This document shows positions 54,197 to 63,097 of a stretch of 64,000 nt of DNA, in pieces. The stretch covers positions 536,917 through 600,916 of the forward strand of contig NZ_JAJAPW010000003.1 of NCBI RefSeq assembly GCF_020523925.1, given 5' to 3'. The translations under genes were made by a program, and so were the position numbers. Source of the DNA: Neotamlana laminarinivorans. GTDB lineage: Bacteria > Bacteroidota > Bacteroidia > Flavobacteriales > Flavobacteriaceae. The stretch's first letter is position 1, and each line of letters starts with the position of its first letter. The notes under the pieces are model-generated. The model had not been told where the DNA came from. It saw nothing but the letters and a program-made list of their open reading frames with translations, and searched no databases.

Positions 54197-55102
54197 ATGA
54201 AAAATTGTGAATTACCACCACAAAGCAAGGTGAAAGCTGCTTGCTATGTTTTTGATAAAGAGGAAAGAGGCTATAGGACTAAGACGTATAATAACCGCTT
54301 AATTTTATTCTTCTTATTGTGTTTATCTTTTTGGGTTGTTAAAGCACAAGATGTAACCAGTGAAAATAAAGAGGATAACTACAAGGCTTTTACAGCAGGG
54401 GCTCACTTAAAAAACATGCATATTTGGCATGGTTTTGTAGTGCATCCAGGGGCTATATTTGCTACCAATTTAGAGTATAATACCAGAAATAAGAAGTTTA
54501 CTTTTGGTTTTTGGGGAGGAGCCAGTTTTACTAGTGTCGATGTTTATAATTCTGATACAGATCAATATGTAAGTGCAAACTATAAAGAGTTTTCGATTTA
54601 TGCTGTATACCGATTTTCTGATAAATTCTTCGTGGAGGCAGTAACACATAACAACTACACCGGTGTAGAAGAGAGAGGTGATGTTTTACATTATTGGAGT
54701 TACGATAAAACTCAAGGCTATAATTTTGTCGATTTAAACTTTGGTTACAATATTACAGATAATACACTGCTTTATTTAGCTACTATACTTGCTGGTAGAT
54801 CTGGTGATTATGAAGTTCAAAGCAATGGTTCGTTAAAAGATTCATGGACTCAATATTTAGAAATAAAAAGCAAAGTTTGGGAAAAAAATGATTATCAATT
54901 ATCTCTTTTTGCTGGTGGTGCATGGTCTTTTTTTACCGATAAAACATTTTATACTCAAGGAGCAGGTAATGTAATTAATGTAGGAGCAGCATTGTCAAAA
55001 AATATTAATATAGGTGCTTACAAAATGCCTGTTGAAGTAACTGCAATGTGGAATCCAGAGCAAGAAAAAACGGTTTTACAATTAGATATAACTTTATTTT
55101 AA
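54197..55102 (+). CDS. Outer-membrane beta-strand protein of the polyol operon
   Basis: 301 residues. The hydrophobic export segment LILFFLLCLSFWVVKAQ sits at about 35-51 after an unusual 34-residue, cysteine-containing leader (MKNCELPPQSKVKAACYVFDK), and no later ATG would give a normal signal peptide. The rest alternates like a beta-barrel: FTFGFWGGASFTSVDVY, EFSIYAVYRFSDKFFVEAVT, VDLNFGYNITDNTLLYLAT, and a last strand VLQLDITLF. I do not recognise a named family. As the first gene of the operon it could be a substrate-specific porin feeding the periplasmic binding protein; that is inference from position. Confidence 0.75.
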   Translation: MKNCELPPQSKVKAACYVFDKEERGYRTKTYNNRLILFFLLCLSFWVVKAQDVTSENKEDNYKAFTAGAHLKNMHIWHGFVVHPGAIFATNLEYNTRNKKFTFGFWGGASFTSVDVYNSDTDQYVSANYKEFSIYAVYRFSDKFFVEAVTHNNYTGVEERGDVLHYWSYDKTQGYNFVDLNFGYNITDNTLLYLATILAGRSGDYEVQSNGSLKDSWTQYLEIKSKVWEKNDYQLSLFAGGAWSFFTDKTFYTQGAGNVINVGAALSKNINIGAYKMPVEVTAMWNPEQEKTVLQLDITLF

Positions 55103-55155
55103 TACAGTTAATTGATGTGTTTGTAGCTAAAAGCTAAGTTTAAAGAAGTGTTTAA

Positions 55156-55437
55156 ATGAAGAAAAAGAAAAATAAAATTATGGAAAGATCTAGAAACCAA
55201 TTTGAGATAAATAATCTTGATGATCTGGTAGGTTATACCAGAATAAGTAATCAGTCATTCAATAATTCTGAGTTTTTACCAATTGGAACTAAAGTGACTA
55301 TTGCAGATAATGTAAGAGTTTGGAGATCATTAGCAGGTCAAGAAAAAACTATTACGGGTTACGTAAAGGTATTAGGTAAAATAATGGGCTACGAATGCGA
55401 TGGAGAAGGGTTTTTTCTAAACGACGATTTTCAATAA
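55156..55437 (+). CDS. Small unknown protein in the polyol operon
   Basis: 93 residues; an ATG at codon 9 (55180) is an alternative start and would drop the lysine-rich KKKKNK. No signal peptide and no membrane segment. After residue 20 the sequence YTRISNQSFNNSEFLPIGTKVTIAD, VRVWRSLAG and ITGYVKVLGKIMGYECDGEGFFLNDDF suggests a small beta-barrel domain. I do not recognise it. Its place between the outer-membrane gene and the binding-protein gene makes a role in the regulon likely, but it may be carried along. Confidence 0.65.
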   Translation: MKKKKNKIMERSRNQFEINNLDDLVGYTRISNQSFNNSEFLPIGTKVTIADNVRVWRSLAGQEKTITGYVKVLGKIMGYECDGEGFFLNDDFQ

Positions 55438-55467
55438 GCATAAACGATACAACTAAATAAGATATAA

Positions 55468-56514
55468 ATGAAAACAATTAAACAAATTTGGAGCAGCTTT
55501 TTGTTGCTACTAATGGCATCAGTGGCATTAAATTGTGCAGAGCCATTAGAAGGCAATAATTCAAAAAATGAAAATGAAGACGCACAAGGTGAATTAATAG
55601 CCAGTGAAATTGATTTAACTGGTAAAAAAATAGGTTATTGTACCCCTACTTTAAATGCACCATATTATCAAGCGCTATTTCAAAGTGTAAAGGCGAACGT
55701 TGAAAAAAACGGTATGGTGTTTTTGTCTGCCGATGGGCAAGACGATATAAATAAACAAGTAGCCGCCGTTGAAGATTTAATTACCAAAGGCGTAGATGCT
55801 TTATTGCTAAACCCAAAAGATCCAGAGGCCTTAGTAGGAGTAACTAAATTAGCAAAAAAAGCTGGAATACCTGTTTTTATATTAGATAGTTCAATTAATC
55901 CAGATGCAGAATATGTAACTACAATTCAATCTAATAACAGAGCAAATGGCGCATTAGCAGGAGAGTGGTTGGCTAAAAAGTTTGGTAGAAAAAAAATGAA
56001 TATTGCCTTATTAAGTGGTAATGCTGGTAATCCTGTTGGTAGAACACGTAAACAAGGTTTGTTAGAAGGAATTACCGAAGAGCAATTAAGAAGTATAGGT
56101 TATATAGATTTAGATGTAAAGACTCAAATGTATACAGAGTGGTCTTATGCGGGTGGTTTAAAAGCAATGGAAGATGTTTTAGTGGCGCATCCAGATATTA
56201 ATGTGGTAATAACAGAGTCCGATGTTTGTGTGTTAGGAGCTATAAAGGCCATTGCTCAAGCAGGTAAAACAGACGATATTTTAATAGTGGCTGCAGCCGA
56301 TGGTCAAAAAGAGGCTATTAAATACATTATGGATACCGATTTTTATGGCTGTACTGCAATGAATAGTCCAGTGCAAATAGGTAAAAACGCAGTAGAATTT
56401 GCAATTCAATACATGAATGGTAAAAGAGATTTTCCAAAAACATCTTTTACAGCACCTTTACTAATTACCAAGCAAAACGCAGCTAAATACTACAATCCAA
56501 AAGCGATATTTTAA
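55468..56514 (+). CDS. Sugar/polyol ABC transporter substrate-binding lipoprotein
   Basis: 348 residues. Lipoprotein signal with the cysteine at residue 23 (ASVALNC). After an acidic linker the RbsB-type fold starts at about 50: KKIGYCTPTLNAPYYQALFQSVKANVEKNG, DINKQVAAVEDLITKGVDALLLNPKDPEAL, GIPVFILDSSIN, NIALLSGNAGNPVGRTRKQGL, and the hinge region VIVAAADGQKEAI-like. It should bind the substrate in the periplasm and pass it to the ATPase/permease pair encoded next. Sugar ABC importers are uncommon in Bacteroidota, which mostly use SusCD. Confidence 0.93.
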   Translation: MKTIKQIWSSFLLLLMASVALNCAEPLEGNNSKNENEDAQGELIASEIDLTGKKIGYCTPTLNAPYYQALFQSVKANVEKNGMVFLSADGQDDINKQVAAVEDLITKGVDALLLNPKDPEALVGVTKLAKKAGIPVFILDSSINPDAEYVTTIQSNNRANGALAGEWLAKKFGRKKMNIALLSGNAGNPVGRTRKQGLLEGITEEQLRSIGYIDLDVKTQMYTEWSYAGGLKAMEDVLVAHPDINVVITESDVCVLGAIKAIAQAGKTDDILIVAAADGQKEAIKYIMDTDFYGCTAMNSPVQIGKNAVEFAIQYMNGKRDFPKTSFTAPLLITKQNAAKYYNPKAIF

Positions 56515-56532
56515 CTTTTAAAACCTTTTATT

Positions 56533-58065
56533 ATGCAAGAAAATAAAAGCCAATATCGCTTAGAAATGTCGGGTATATCCAAAAGTTTTGGAGTGGTTTC
56601 TGTACTTAAAAATGTAAACCTAAAAATAAAACATGGTGAAATTCATGCTTTATTAGGAGAAAACGGTGCAGGTAAATCTACTTTAATGAAAATATTAAGT
56701 GGTGTACATCAAAAAGATACAGGTAAAGTTGTTTTAAATGGAGAAGAAATAAATCCAAAAAACACGCACGATGGCCAAGTACTAGGTATAAATGTGGTAT
56801 ACCAAGAATTATCACTTGTAAACGATTTATCTGTAGCCGAAAATATTTATTTACACAAACTTGGAGCCAGTAAGTTTTGGATGAATTGGAAAGAAATAAC
56901 CCAAAATGCTCAAAAGCTAATAGATTCTTTAGGTTTTAAAATTGATGCTTCAGCAACAGTTCGAGATTTAAGTATTGTGCAAAAACAAGTAGTTGAAATA
57001 GCTAAAGCATTATCTGAAGATACTAAAGTATTAGTTTTAGATGAGCCAACAACAGTATTCGATCCTCAAGATGCACAAAAGTTATTCGATAATTTAAATA
57101 GATTGAAAAACGAAGGTGTATCTATAATTTACATATCACATCATTTAGAAGAGATTTTTAAAATAGCAGATACCATTACCGTATTGCGCGATGGTGTTGA
57201 TACAGGTACACTAGCAGTTGCAGAAACAAATCCAGACGATGTTATTAAATTAATGATTGGTCGTGAGTTAAAAGATATGTTTCCAAAACGAAAAGCAGTG
57301 GTATCAGATGTTCCTGTTTTAGAAATTAAAGATTTAGCAGGAAAAGATAATTTAGTTCATAATGTAAGTTTTTCAGTAAAGCCAGGCGAAGTTTTAGGAA
57401 TTGCAGGTTTAGGTGGTAGCGGAAGAACAGAAATGGCTAAGCTTATTTTTGGTGCGGAAAAGAAAAAGTCTGGAACAATAATTTTAAATGGTAAAGAGGT
57501 TAAAACAAATTCACCTGTTGATGCAGTTGCATTAGAAATAGGATTTGTTTCTGAAGATAGAAAAGAAGAAGGTGTGTTTTTGCCTCTTTCAATAAGAAAA
57601 AATATAAGTGTAACAAGTTTTGATGCAATCTCTAATCGCTTTGGGTTTTTAGATATTAAAAAAGAATTCTCAAATGTGTTAAACCTCATAGGGAAATTAA
57701 ATATAAAAACACCAAATTCTGAAGTTGATGTAAAAAACCTAAGTGGCGGAAATCAGCAAAAAGTAGCTTTAGCGAAATGGTTGAGCATAGATAGTAAAGT
57801 TATTTTTATTGATGAACCTACACGAGGTGTAGATGTGGGAGCGAAAGTAGAAATTTACAACCTAATTAACGAAGTGGTTAAAAAAGGCGTTGGTGTTGTT
57901 GTAATATCTTCAGATATGCCAGAAATTATGGGGATTGCAGACCGAATTTTAGTAATGCACCAAGGTACCATTTATGGTGAGTTATCTAAAGAGCAATTTT
58001 CAGAAGAAAATATTCTGCGCTATTCCATAGGAAAACCACTTAAACAAAATATCCAATTAAACTAA
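56533..58065 (+). CDS. Sugar ABC transporter ATPase (RbsA-like)
   Basis: 510 residues with two ABC domains. The first has Walker A GENGAGKST (42-50) and Walker B VLVLDEPTT; the second has the degenerate Walker A GLGGSGRTEMA and the signature LSGGNQQKVALAKWL near 403, with FIDEPTRGVDVGAK. One intact and one degenerate site is the rule for RbsA-type ATPases. It energises import of the sugar or polyol with the permease encoded 12 bases further on. Confidence 0.95.
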   Translation: MQENKSQYRLEMSGISKSFGVVSVLKNVNLKIKHGEIHALLGENGAGKSTLMKILSGVHQKDTGKVVLNGEEINPKNTHDGQVLGINVVYQELSLVNDLSVAENIYLHKLGASKFWMNWKEITQNAQKLIDSLGFKIDASATVRDLSIVQKQVVEIAKALSEDTKVLVLDEPTTVFDPQDAQKLFDNLNRLKNEGVSIIYISHHLEEIFKIADTITVLRDGVDTGTLAVAETNPDDVIKLMIGRELKDMFPKRKAVVSDVPVLEIKDLAGKDNLVHNVSFSVKPGEVLGIAGLGGSGRTEMAKLIFGAEKKKSGTIILNGKEVKTNSPVDAVALEIGFVSEDRKEEGVFLPLSIRKNISVTSFDAISNRFGFLDIKKEFSNVLNLIGKLNIKTPNSEVDVKNLSGGNQQKVALAKWLSIDSKVIFIDEPTRGVDVGAKVEIYNLINEVVKKGVGVVVISSDMPEIMGIADRILVMHQGTIYGELSKEQFSEENILRYSIGKPLKQNIQLN

Positions 58066-58077
58066 AAAATTAAGACA

Positions 58078-59046
58078 ATGGCTTTAACATTAAAAGAACA
58101 ACTTAGTAGCCCAAAGGGATGGCTAAAGTTTTTAATAAAATATAATACAGTTTTCATTTTTATACTGTTAGTTATTTTTTCAGCAGTTATTTCAGATGTG
58201 TTTTTTACATCGGTAAATCTATCTAACCTACTTAAGCAAGTTTCAGGTATAGGTGTTATAAGTATTGGTATGTTATTAGTTATTTTAACTGGTGGTATAG
58301 ATTTATCTGTAGGATCAATGGTGGCGTTATTGGCTGTTATTTTTGCTATTTTCATCAATTTATTTGCTTTGCCTTTGGCTATTTTATTAACTGTAGTTCT
58401 TGGTTTTGCTTTAGGTAGTGTTTCAGGTTATTTGGTTGCCTTTCAAAAAATGGCTCCTTTTATAGCAACTTTAGCATTAATGACGGTGGCTCGAGGTATG
58501 GCCTTTATATATTCTAAGGGGTCTCCAATAACATTTTCAACTAAAGGCGGATTGTTCATGTCAAATTTTGCAAACAATACCACATTAGGTATACCAAATA
58601 TTGCTATAGTATTCTTTCTAATTGTTATCTGTGCTATGGTTTTATTACGTTATAATGTTTTTGGAAGGTTAATTATAGCCATGGGTAGCAACGAGGAAGC
58701 GTCTCGCCTTTCAGGAATAAATGTAAAAAAATACAAGTTTTTAGTATATGCCATATCTGGTGCACTAGCAGCAATTGCTGCAATTATAGTAGCTTCAAGA
58801 ACAAATTTAGGGTCTCCAAATATGGGTATGGCTTGGGAGTTAGATGCTATTGCTGCAGTGGTAATAGGTGGAGCAAGTTTAAATGGAGGTAAAGGAACTG
58901 CTATTAATACACTAATGGGGGTTTTAATTCTAGGTTTAATTGGCAACATTTTAAACTTGTTAAATGTACCATCGTACCCTCAACAAGTGGTAAAAGGAGG
59001 AATAATAATTTTTGCTGTGTTATTACAGCGTTTTGAAAATAAATAA
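58078..59046 (+). CDS. Sugar ABC transporter permease (RbsC-like)
   Basis: 322 residues, about eight to ten membrane segments. GVISIGMLLVILTGGIDLSVGSMVALLAVIF, APFIATLALMTVARGMAFIYSKG, YNVFGRLIIAMGSNEEASRLSGINVKKYKFLVYAISG (the EAA-like coupling loop) and AIAAVVIGGASLNGGKGT are standard for the ribose-type branch. Forms the channel of the importer with the ATPase gene before it. Confidence 0.95.
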   Translation: MALTLKEQLSSPKGWLKFLIKYNTVFIFILLVIFSAVISDVFFTSVNLSNLLKQVSGIGVISIGMLLVILTGGIDLSVGSMVALLAVIFAIFINLFALPLAILLTVVLGFALGSVSGYLVAFQKMAPFIATLALMTVARGMAFIYSKGSPITFSTKGGLFMSNFANNTTLGIPNIAIVFFLIVICAMVLLRYNVFGRLIIAMGSNEEASRLSGINVKKYKFLVYAISGALAAIAAIIVASRTNLGSPNMGMAWELDAIAAVVIGGASLNGGKGTAINTLMGVLILGLIGNILNLLNVPSYPQQVVKGGIIIFAVLLQRFENK

Positions 59047-59052
59047 GATATA

Positions 59053-60552
59053 ATGACAGAACACAAAATAGAACATAAATTAAACACAAACAGCTTAACA
59101 GAAATAGCAAATCGTGTTGCTGTACCCTCATATAATAGAGTTGAGGTAGAAGCAGGTATTGTTCATGTTGGTATTGGTGGGTTTCATAGAGCCCATGAGG
59201 CTTTATATACAGATGAGTTGTTAAATGACAACTCTCAAAAAAAATGGGGTATTTGTGGTGTTGCATTATTAGAGTTCGATAAAAAAATACATCAAACTTT
59301 AACAAACCAAAATGGATTATATACTTTAATTGTAAAAGAACTTGACGGAACGCTAACAAATCGTGTCATTGGGTCTATTGTAGATTTTATGTATGCTCCA
59401 GAAAATCCTTGGGCTGTTGTAGAAAAAATGGCTAGCCCAGAAACTAAAATAATAACACTAACAATTACAGAAGGCGGTTATAATTTTAATGAAGCAACTG
59501 GCGAGTTTATTATAGATAACCCTTCAATACAATACGATTTAAAAAACCCAACAACACCTAAAACAATTTTTGGTTATTTAACAGAGTCGTTAAAACTTAG
59601 AAAAGAAAATAACATACAAGGTGTTACTATACAATCATGCGACAACATTCAAGGTAATGGGCATGTTACTAAAAAAATGCTATTAAGCTATATGCAACAT
59701 GCCGAACCTGAATTAATTCCTTGGGTAGAAGCAAATGTATCTTTTCCAAATAGTATGGTAGATAGAATAACACCAGCCACAGTAGCTTCAGATATTATAA
59801 CTTTAAAGGAAACAACAGGAATAATGGATGAGTGGCCAGTTGTTTGTGAGCCTTTTAAACAATGGGTTATAGAAGATGAATTTGTTGCAGGAAGACCGGC
59901 ATGGGAAAATGCTGGAGCTCAATTTGTAACAGATGTTGTGCCTTACGAAAAAATGAAGCTTACTTTATTAAATGCTGGTCATTCCGTTCTTGGTATTCTA
60001 GGAGCGCTATTGGGTTATAAAACTATAGATGAAGCTGTGCACGACGAAAATTTAAGTGCTTTTTTAAAAACTTACATGAATCTAGAAGTTACGCCAACTT
60101 TAGGAAATTTAAAAGGTGTAAATCTTGAGGAGTATAAGCAAACACTTATAGAGCGTTTTGGAAATACACACATAAAAGATCAAGTTGAGCGTATATGTTC
60201 AGAAAGTTCGGCAAAAATTCCAAAATTCATTTTACCAACAGTAACTCAACAACTAAAAAATAGCGGTCAAGTAGAATTGGCTGCGTATGTTTTAGCAGCC
60301 TGGGCTATTTATAGTTTGGGTGAAAACGAAAAAGGAGAAAAATTAATAATTCGAGATGCTATGGAAGGTTTATTGTATGAAAAAGCAATGCTAGCTAAAA
60401 CAGATCCAAAGCAATTTTTAGAAATCGATTCTATTTTCGGTGATTTAAAATCATCAGAAAATTTTGTAAGTATTTTCGAAAAAGCTTACAGTAATATTGC
60501 TCAATTTGGAATTAAAAAAGGTATTTTTGAGATAAACCAGAAATACAAATAA
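59053..60552 (+). CDS. Mannitol dehydrogenase-family enzyme (long-chain polyol dehydrogenase) 1
   Basis: 499 residues. NAD-binding start IVHVGIGGFHRAHEALYTDELL, GVTIQSCDNIQGNGHVTKKMLLSY, FPNSMVDRITPAT, and the catalytic set K-x4-N-x2-H in KLTLLNAGH (Lys302, Asn307, His310) are those of polyol-specific long-chain dehydrogenases such as mannitol 2-dehydrogenase. The enzyme should oxidise mannitol (or arabitol/sorbitol) to fructose or a related ketose. The PfkB kinase next to it would phosphorylate the ketose. Six bases after the permease gene. Confidence 0.92.
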   Translation: MTEHKIEHKLNTNSLTEIANRVAVPSYNRVEVEAGIVHVGIGGFHRAHEALYTDELLNDNSQKKWGICGVALLEFDKKIHQTLTNQNGLYTLIVKELDGTLTNRVIGSIVDFMYAPENPWAVVEKMASPETKIITLTITEGGYNFNEATGEFIIDNPSIQYDLKNPTTPKTIFGYLTESLKLRKENNIQGVTIQSCDNIQGNGHVTKKMLLSYMQHAEPELIPWVEANVSFPNSMVDRITPATVASDIITLKETTGIMDEWPVVCEPFKQWVIEDEFVAGRPAWENAGAQFVTDVVPYEKMKLTLLNAGHSVLGILGALLGYKTIDEAVHDENLSAFLKTYMNLEVTPTLGNLKGVNLEEYKQTLIERFGNTHIKDQVERICSESSAKIPKFILPTVTQQLKNSGQVELAAYVLAAWAIYSLGENEKGEKLIIRDAMEGLLYEKAMLAKTDPKQFLEIDSIFGDLKSSENFVSIFEKAYSNIAQFGIKKGIFEINQKYK

Positions 60553-60558
60553 TAAATT

Positions 60559-61443
60559 ATGACAAAAATAACCTGTTTCGGCGAAATTTTATGGGATGTT
60601 TTTCCTAATCATGAAAAAATTGGTGGTGCGCCATTAAATGTTGCTGCAAGATTAAAATCTTTTGATAACAATGTGTCAATGATTAGTAAGGTAGGTGAAG
60701 ATGAAAAAGGAGAAAAACTTATTAATTTTTTAAAAGAAAGAAGCATAAATGTTGATGGTGTACAGGTAGACTCTACTTACAAAACAGGTAGTGTTACCGT
60801 AATGCTTAACGAAAAAGGCTCTGCTTCCTATGATATAGAATATCCACGTGCGTGGGATAAAATTGAATTGACTAATAATTTAAAAGAAATAGTTAAAGCT
60901 TCAGATGTATTTGTATTTGGTAGTTTAGTTACTCGTGATGCTTTGTCGCGTAATACTTTGTATGATCTTTTAAAGGAAGCTAAAACAAAAATATTCGATG
61001 TTAATTTACGCGAACCATATTATACATCAGAAATATTAGAATATTTAATGAATCAAGCCGATTTTATAAAGTTTAATGACGACGAAATTTTCGAAATCGC
61101 AAAAAATCTTGATTCAAAAACACAGTCTTTAGAGCAGAATATTCGTTTTATTGCTGAAAAAACAAATACAAAATCTATATGTGTTACTAAGGGTAGGCAT
61201 GGGGCTATTTTGTTTTTAAATAATACATTTTACTACAATAGCGGATATCAAATTGTTGTAAAAGACACTGTTGGGGCAGGCGATTCTTTCCTAGCTTCAT
61301 TAATTAATAAGTTGTACAAAAACCAGTCTCCACAAGATGCTATAGATTTTGCTTGTGCAGTTGGTGCGTTAGTGGCAAGTAAAGAGGGAGCAAACCCAAT
61401 ACTTAAAAATGACGAAATTACAGCTATTATGGGTAATAATTAG
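60559..61443 (+). CDS. PfkB-family sugar kinase, probably fructokinase
   Basis: 294 residues. ITCFGEILWDVFPNHEKIGGAPLNVAARLKSF is the fructokinase-like start with the substrate-binding GGAPLN, and DTVGAGDSFLASL (236-248) is the PfkB signature with catalytic base Asp242. FDVNLREPYY and KFNDDEIFE are also typical of fructokinases. With the dehydrogenase it gives mannitol to fructose to fructose-6-phosphate. Seven bases after the dehydrogenase gene; last gene before the terminator. Confidence 0.92.
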   Translation: MTKITCFGEILWDVFPNHEKIGGAPLNVAARLKSFDNNVSMISKVGEDEKGEKLINFLKERSINVDGVQVDSTYKTGSVTVMLNEKGSASYDIEYPRAWDKIELTNNLKEIVKASDVFVFGSLVTRDALSRNTLYDLLKEAKTKIFDVNLREPYYTSEILEYLMNQADFIKFNDDEIFEIAKNLDSKTQSLEQNIRFIAEKTNTKSICVTKGRHGAILFLNNTFYYNSGYQIVVKDTVGAGDSFLASLINKLYKNQSPQDAIDFACAVGALVASKEGANPILKNDEITAIMGNN

Positions 61444-61472
61444 CAGAAAGTTAGTTTATATGTTTGTTGTTT

Positions 61473-61510
61473 AAGGGTTTCACTGGTAAAAAGGTGAAGC
61501 CTTTATTTTT
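61473..61510. terminator. Terminator between kinase and second dehydrogenase
   Basis: Imperfect hairpin: AAGGGTTTCAC (61473-61483) pairs with GTGAAGCCTTT (61494-61504) with G-U pairs, followed by a T-rich run (TTATTTTTTAT). It serves the rightward operon and possibly the convergent dehydrogenase gene. Confidence 0.7.
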
Positions 61511-61515
61511 TATGC

Positions 61516-63000
61516 TTATTTAGTATTTATTATTTGTATTGCTGCTTTTGTACTATGTGTCCTTAATAATTTTAAAGAAGCTTCATAACTTTTAGTAAAC
61601 GTTTCATTATAACTAAGGTTTCCAAATACAGATTCAATTTCTAAAAACTTTTTTGGGTTATGCAGCGAAAGTGCAGCATTTCTAATTAAAGTTCCGCTAA
61701 TGTTATCGGTTATTTTATAAGGTACTTTATTGTCATCTACGCCATCATTATATTTACACCAAGCAGCAATTATAAAAGCCGATTTGGTTAAAGAATTATT
61801 ACTATTTAATAAATCGTTTATGGTAGGTAAAACAAATAGGGGGATTTTTGCAGAACTTTCCGAGCATATACGCGATAACCTATCATTAATATATGGGTTT
61901 TGAAATCTTGTAATTAATAAATGTTTATAATCTTCAATTTCATCCGCAGTAAAATCATTTAAACTCTTAGTAATTTCGTTTTCTACAAATTGCTTAAAAA
62001 ATTGCATAATATCACTATCGGTTGCTGCTTCAAAAACAGTTTTATACCCACACATGGTGCCCAAAACACCTAAAATAGTATGTCCGGCATTTAAAACACG
62101 AAGTTTCATTTTTTCAAAAGGAGTAATTTTTTTAGTAAAAACAACACCTACCTTTTCCCAGTCTGGTCGTTTTTCTAAAAAATTATCCTCAATAATCCAT
62201 TGGTTAAACGATTCCGAAATAACAGGCCATTGGTCATCTAAAGCATAAATATCCTTAAGTTCGTTAATGTCATCAGTAGATGTTACAGTAGTAATTCTAT
62301 CTACCATGCTATTCGGAAAGGTAGTATTCTTTTTAACCCAATCTAATAATTCAGGTTCAGTTTGCTTTATGTAATTAAAAAAAGCCTCCTTAATAGTATC
62401 ACCATTGGCTTTAATATTGTCACACGATAGTATAGTGCAACCAGGTAAATTTCGTAGTTTTCTCAACTTAAGCCCTTGAGCTAAATAACCAAAAACAGTT
62501 TTTGGGCTAAACTGGTTTTTAATTTCGTTATTTATTAAAGGCTGGTTTATATCAAAAGCACCAGTCACCTGGTTTAGTTGGTAACCGTCTTCAGCAATAG
62601 TTAAGGTAATAATCTTAATATCTGGATTTGCAATTTTTTCAATAACAGCCAAAGGATTTTCTGGTCCAAAAAAATATTCAACAATAGCTCCAATTACTTT
62701 GGCTTTATGGTGTCCGCTAGGGGCTTTAGTATACAAGGTATAAAGTCCATCTTGGTCTTTTAAAATATTGTAAATTTTTCTGTCGCTTTCTAATAAATCA
62801 ACACCGCAAATTCCATAATTAAGGACGTTATATTTTTCAATAAGTTCATTAATGTAGTAAGCCTGATGCGATCTATGGAAACTACTAACACCAATATGTA
62901 AAATACTTGTTTTAATAAGGTCTCTATTATATGTAGGTTTTAAAACACTTTCAGGAAGTAGTTTTAAATTTTCCATATTTAGTTGGTAGGTTTTAGCCAT
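61516..63000 (-). CDS. Mannitol dehydrogenase-family enzyme 2
   Basis: 494 residues, a clear paralogue of the enzyme encoded at 59053-60552: ILHIGVSSFHRSHQAYYINELI, TILSCDNIKANGDTIKEAFFNY, FPNSMVDRITTVT and the catalytic KLRVLNAGH (Lys299, Asn304, His307). The NAD loop has SS where the first has GG (GVSSFHRSH against GIGGFHRAH). It is transcribed leftward, divergent from the regulator gene across 97 bases that hold the operator, so it should be in the same regulon. Probably acts on a different polyol (for example arabitol or sorbitol) or has another cofactor preference; not provable here. Confidence 0.92.
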   Translation of the reverse strand: MAKTYQLNMENLKLLPESVLKPTYNRDLIKTSILHIGVSSFHRSHQAYYINELIEKYNVLNYGICGVDLLESDRKIYNILKDQDGLYTLYTKAPSGHHKAKVIGAIVEYFFGPENPLAVIEKIANPDIKIITLTIAEDGYQLNQVTGAFDINQPLINNEIKNQFSPKTVFGYLAQGLKLRKLRNLPGCTILSCDNIKANGDTIKEAFFNYIKQTEPELLDWVKKNTTFPNSMVDRITTVTSTDDINELKDIYALDDQWPVISESFNQWIIEDNFLEKRPDWEKVGVVFTKKITPFEKMKLRVLNAGHTILGVLGTMCGYKTVFEAATDSDIMQFFKQFVENEITKSLNDFTADEIEDYKHLLITRFQNPYINDRLSRICSESSAKIPLFVLPTINDLLNSNNSLTKSAFIIAAWCKYNDGVDDNKVPYKITDNISGTLIRNAALSLHNPKKFLEIESVFGNLSYNETFTKSYEASLKLLRTHSTKAAIQIINTK

Positions 63001-63058
63001 ATTAATAGTATGTAATAATTAAAATAAGAATTTTAGAAGTATAAATTTAAAGAATGTT

Positions 63059-63088
63059 TAAATTTGTTAAAACGTAAAATTAACGTTT
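63059..63088 (+). promoter_or_regulatory. Promoter -7 box and operator before the Nudix regulator
   Basis: TAAATTTG (63059-63066) is a -7 box, followed at once by a palindrome with core AAACGT (63070-63075), 7 nt, ACGTTT (63083-63088), the same core and spacing as the operator at 54151-54169. It lies in the gap shared with the divergent second dehydrogenase gene, so one bound protein could control both. Confidence 0.75.
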
Positions 63089-63097
63089 TTAATCGAA

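Noticed and set aside
58904..59359. 151-codon antisense frame across the permease/dehydrogenase junction
   Set aside because: Histidine/leucine-rich shadow translation opposite two clear genes.
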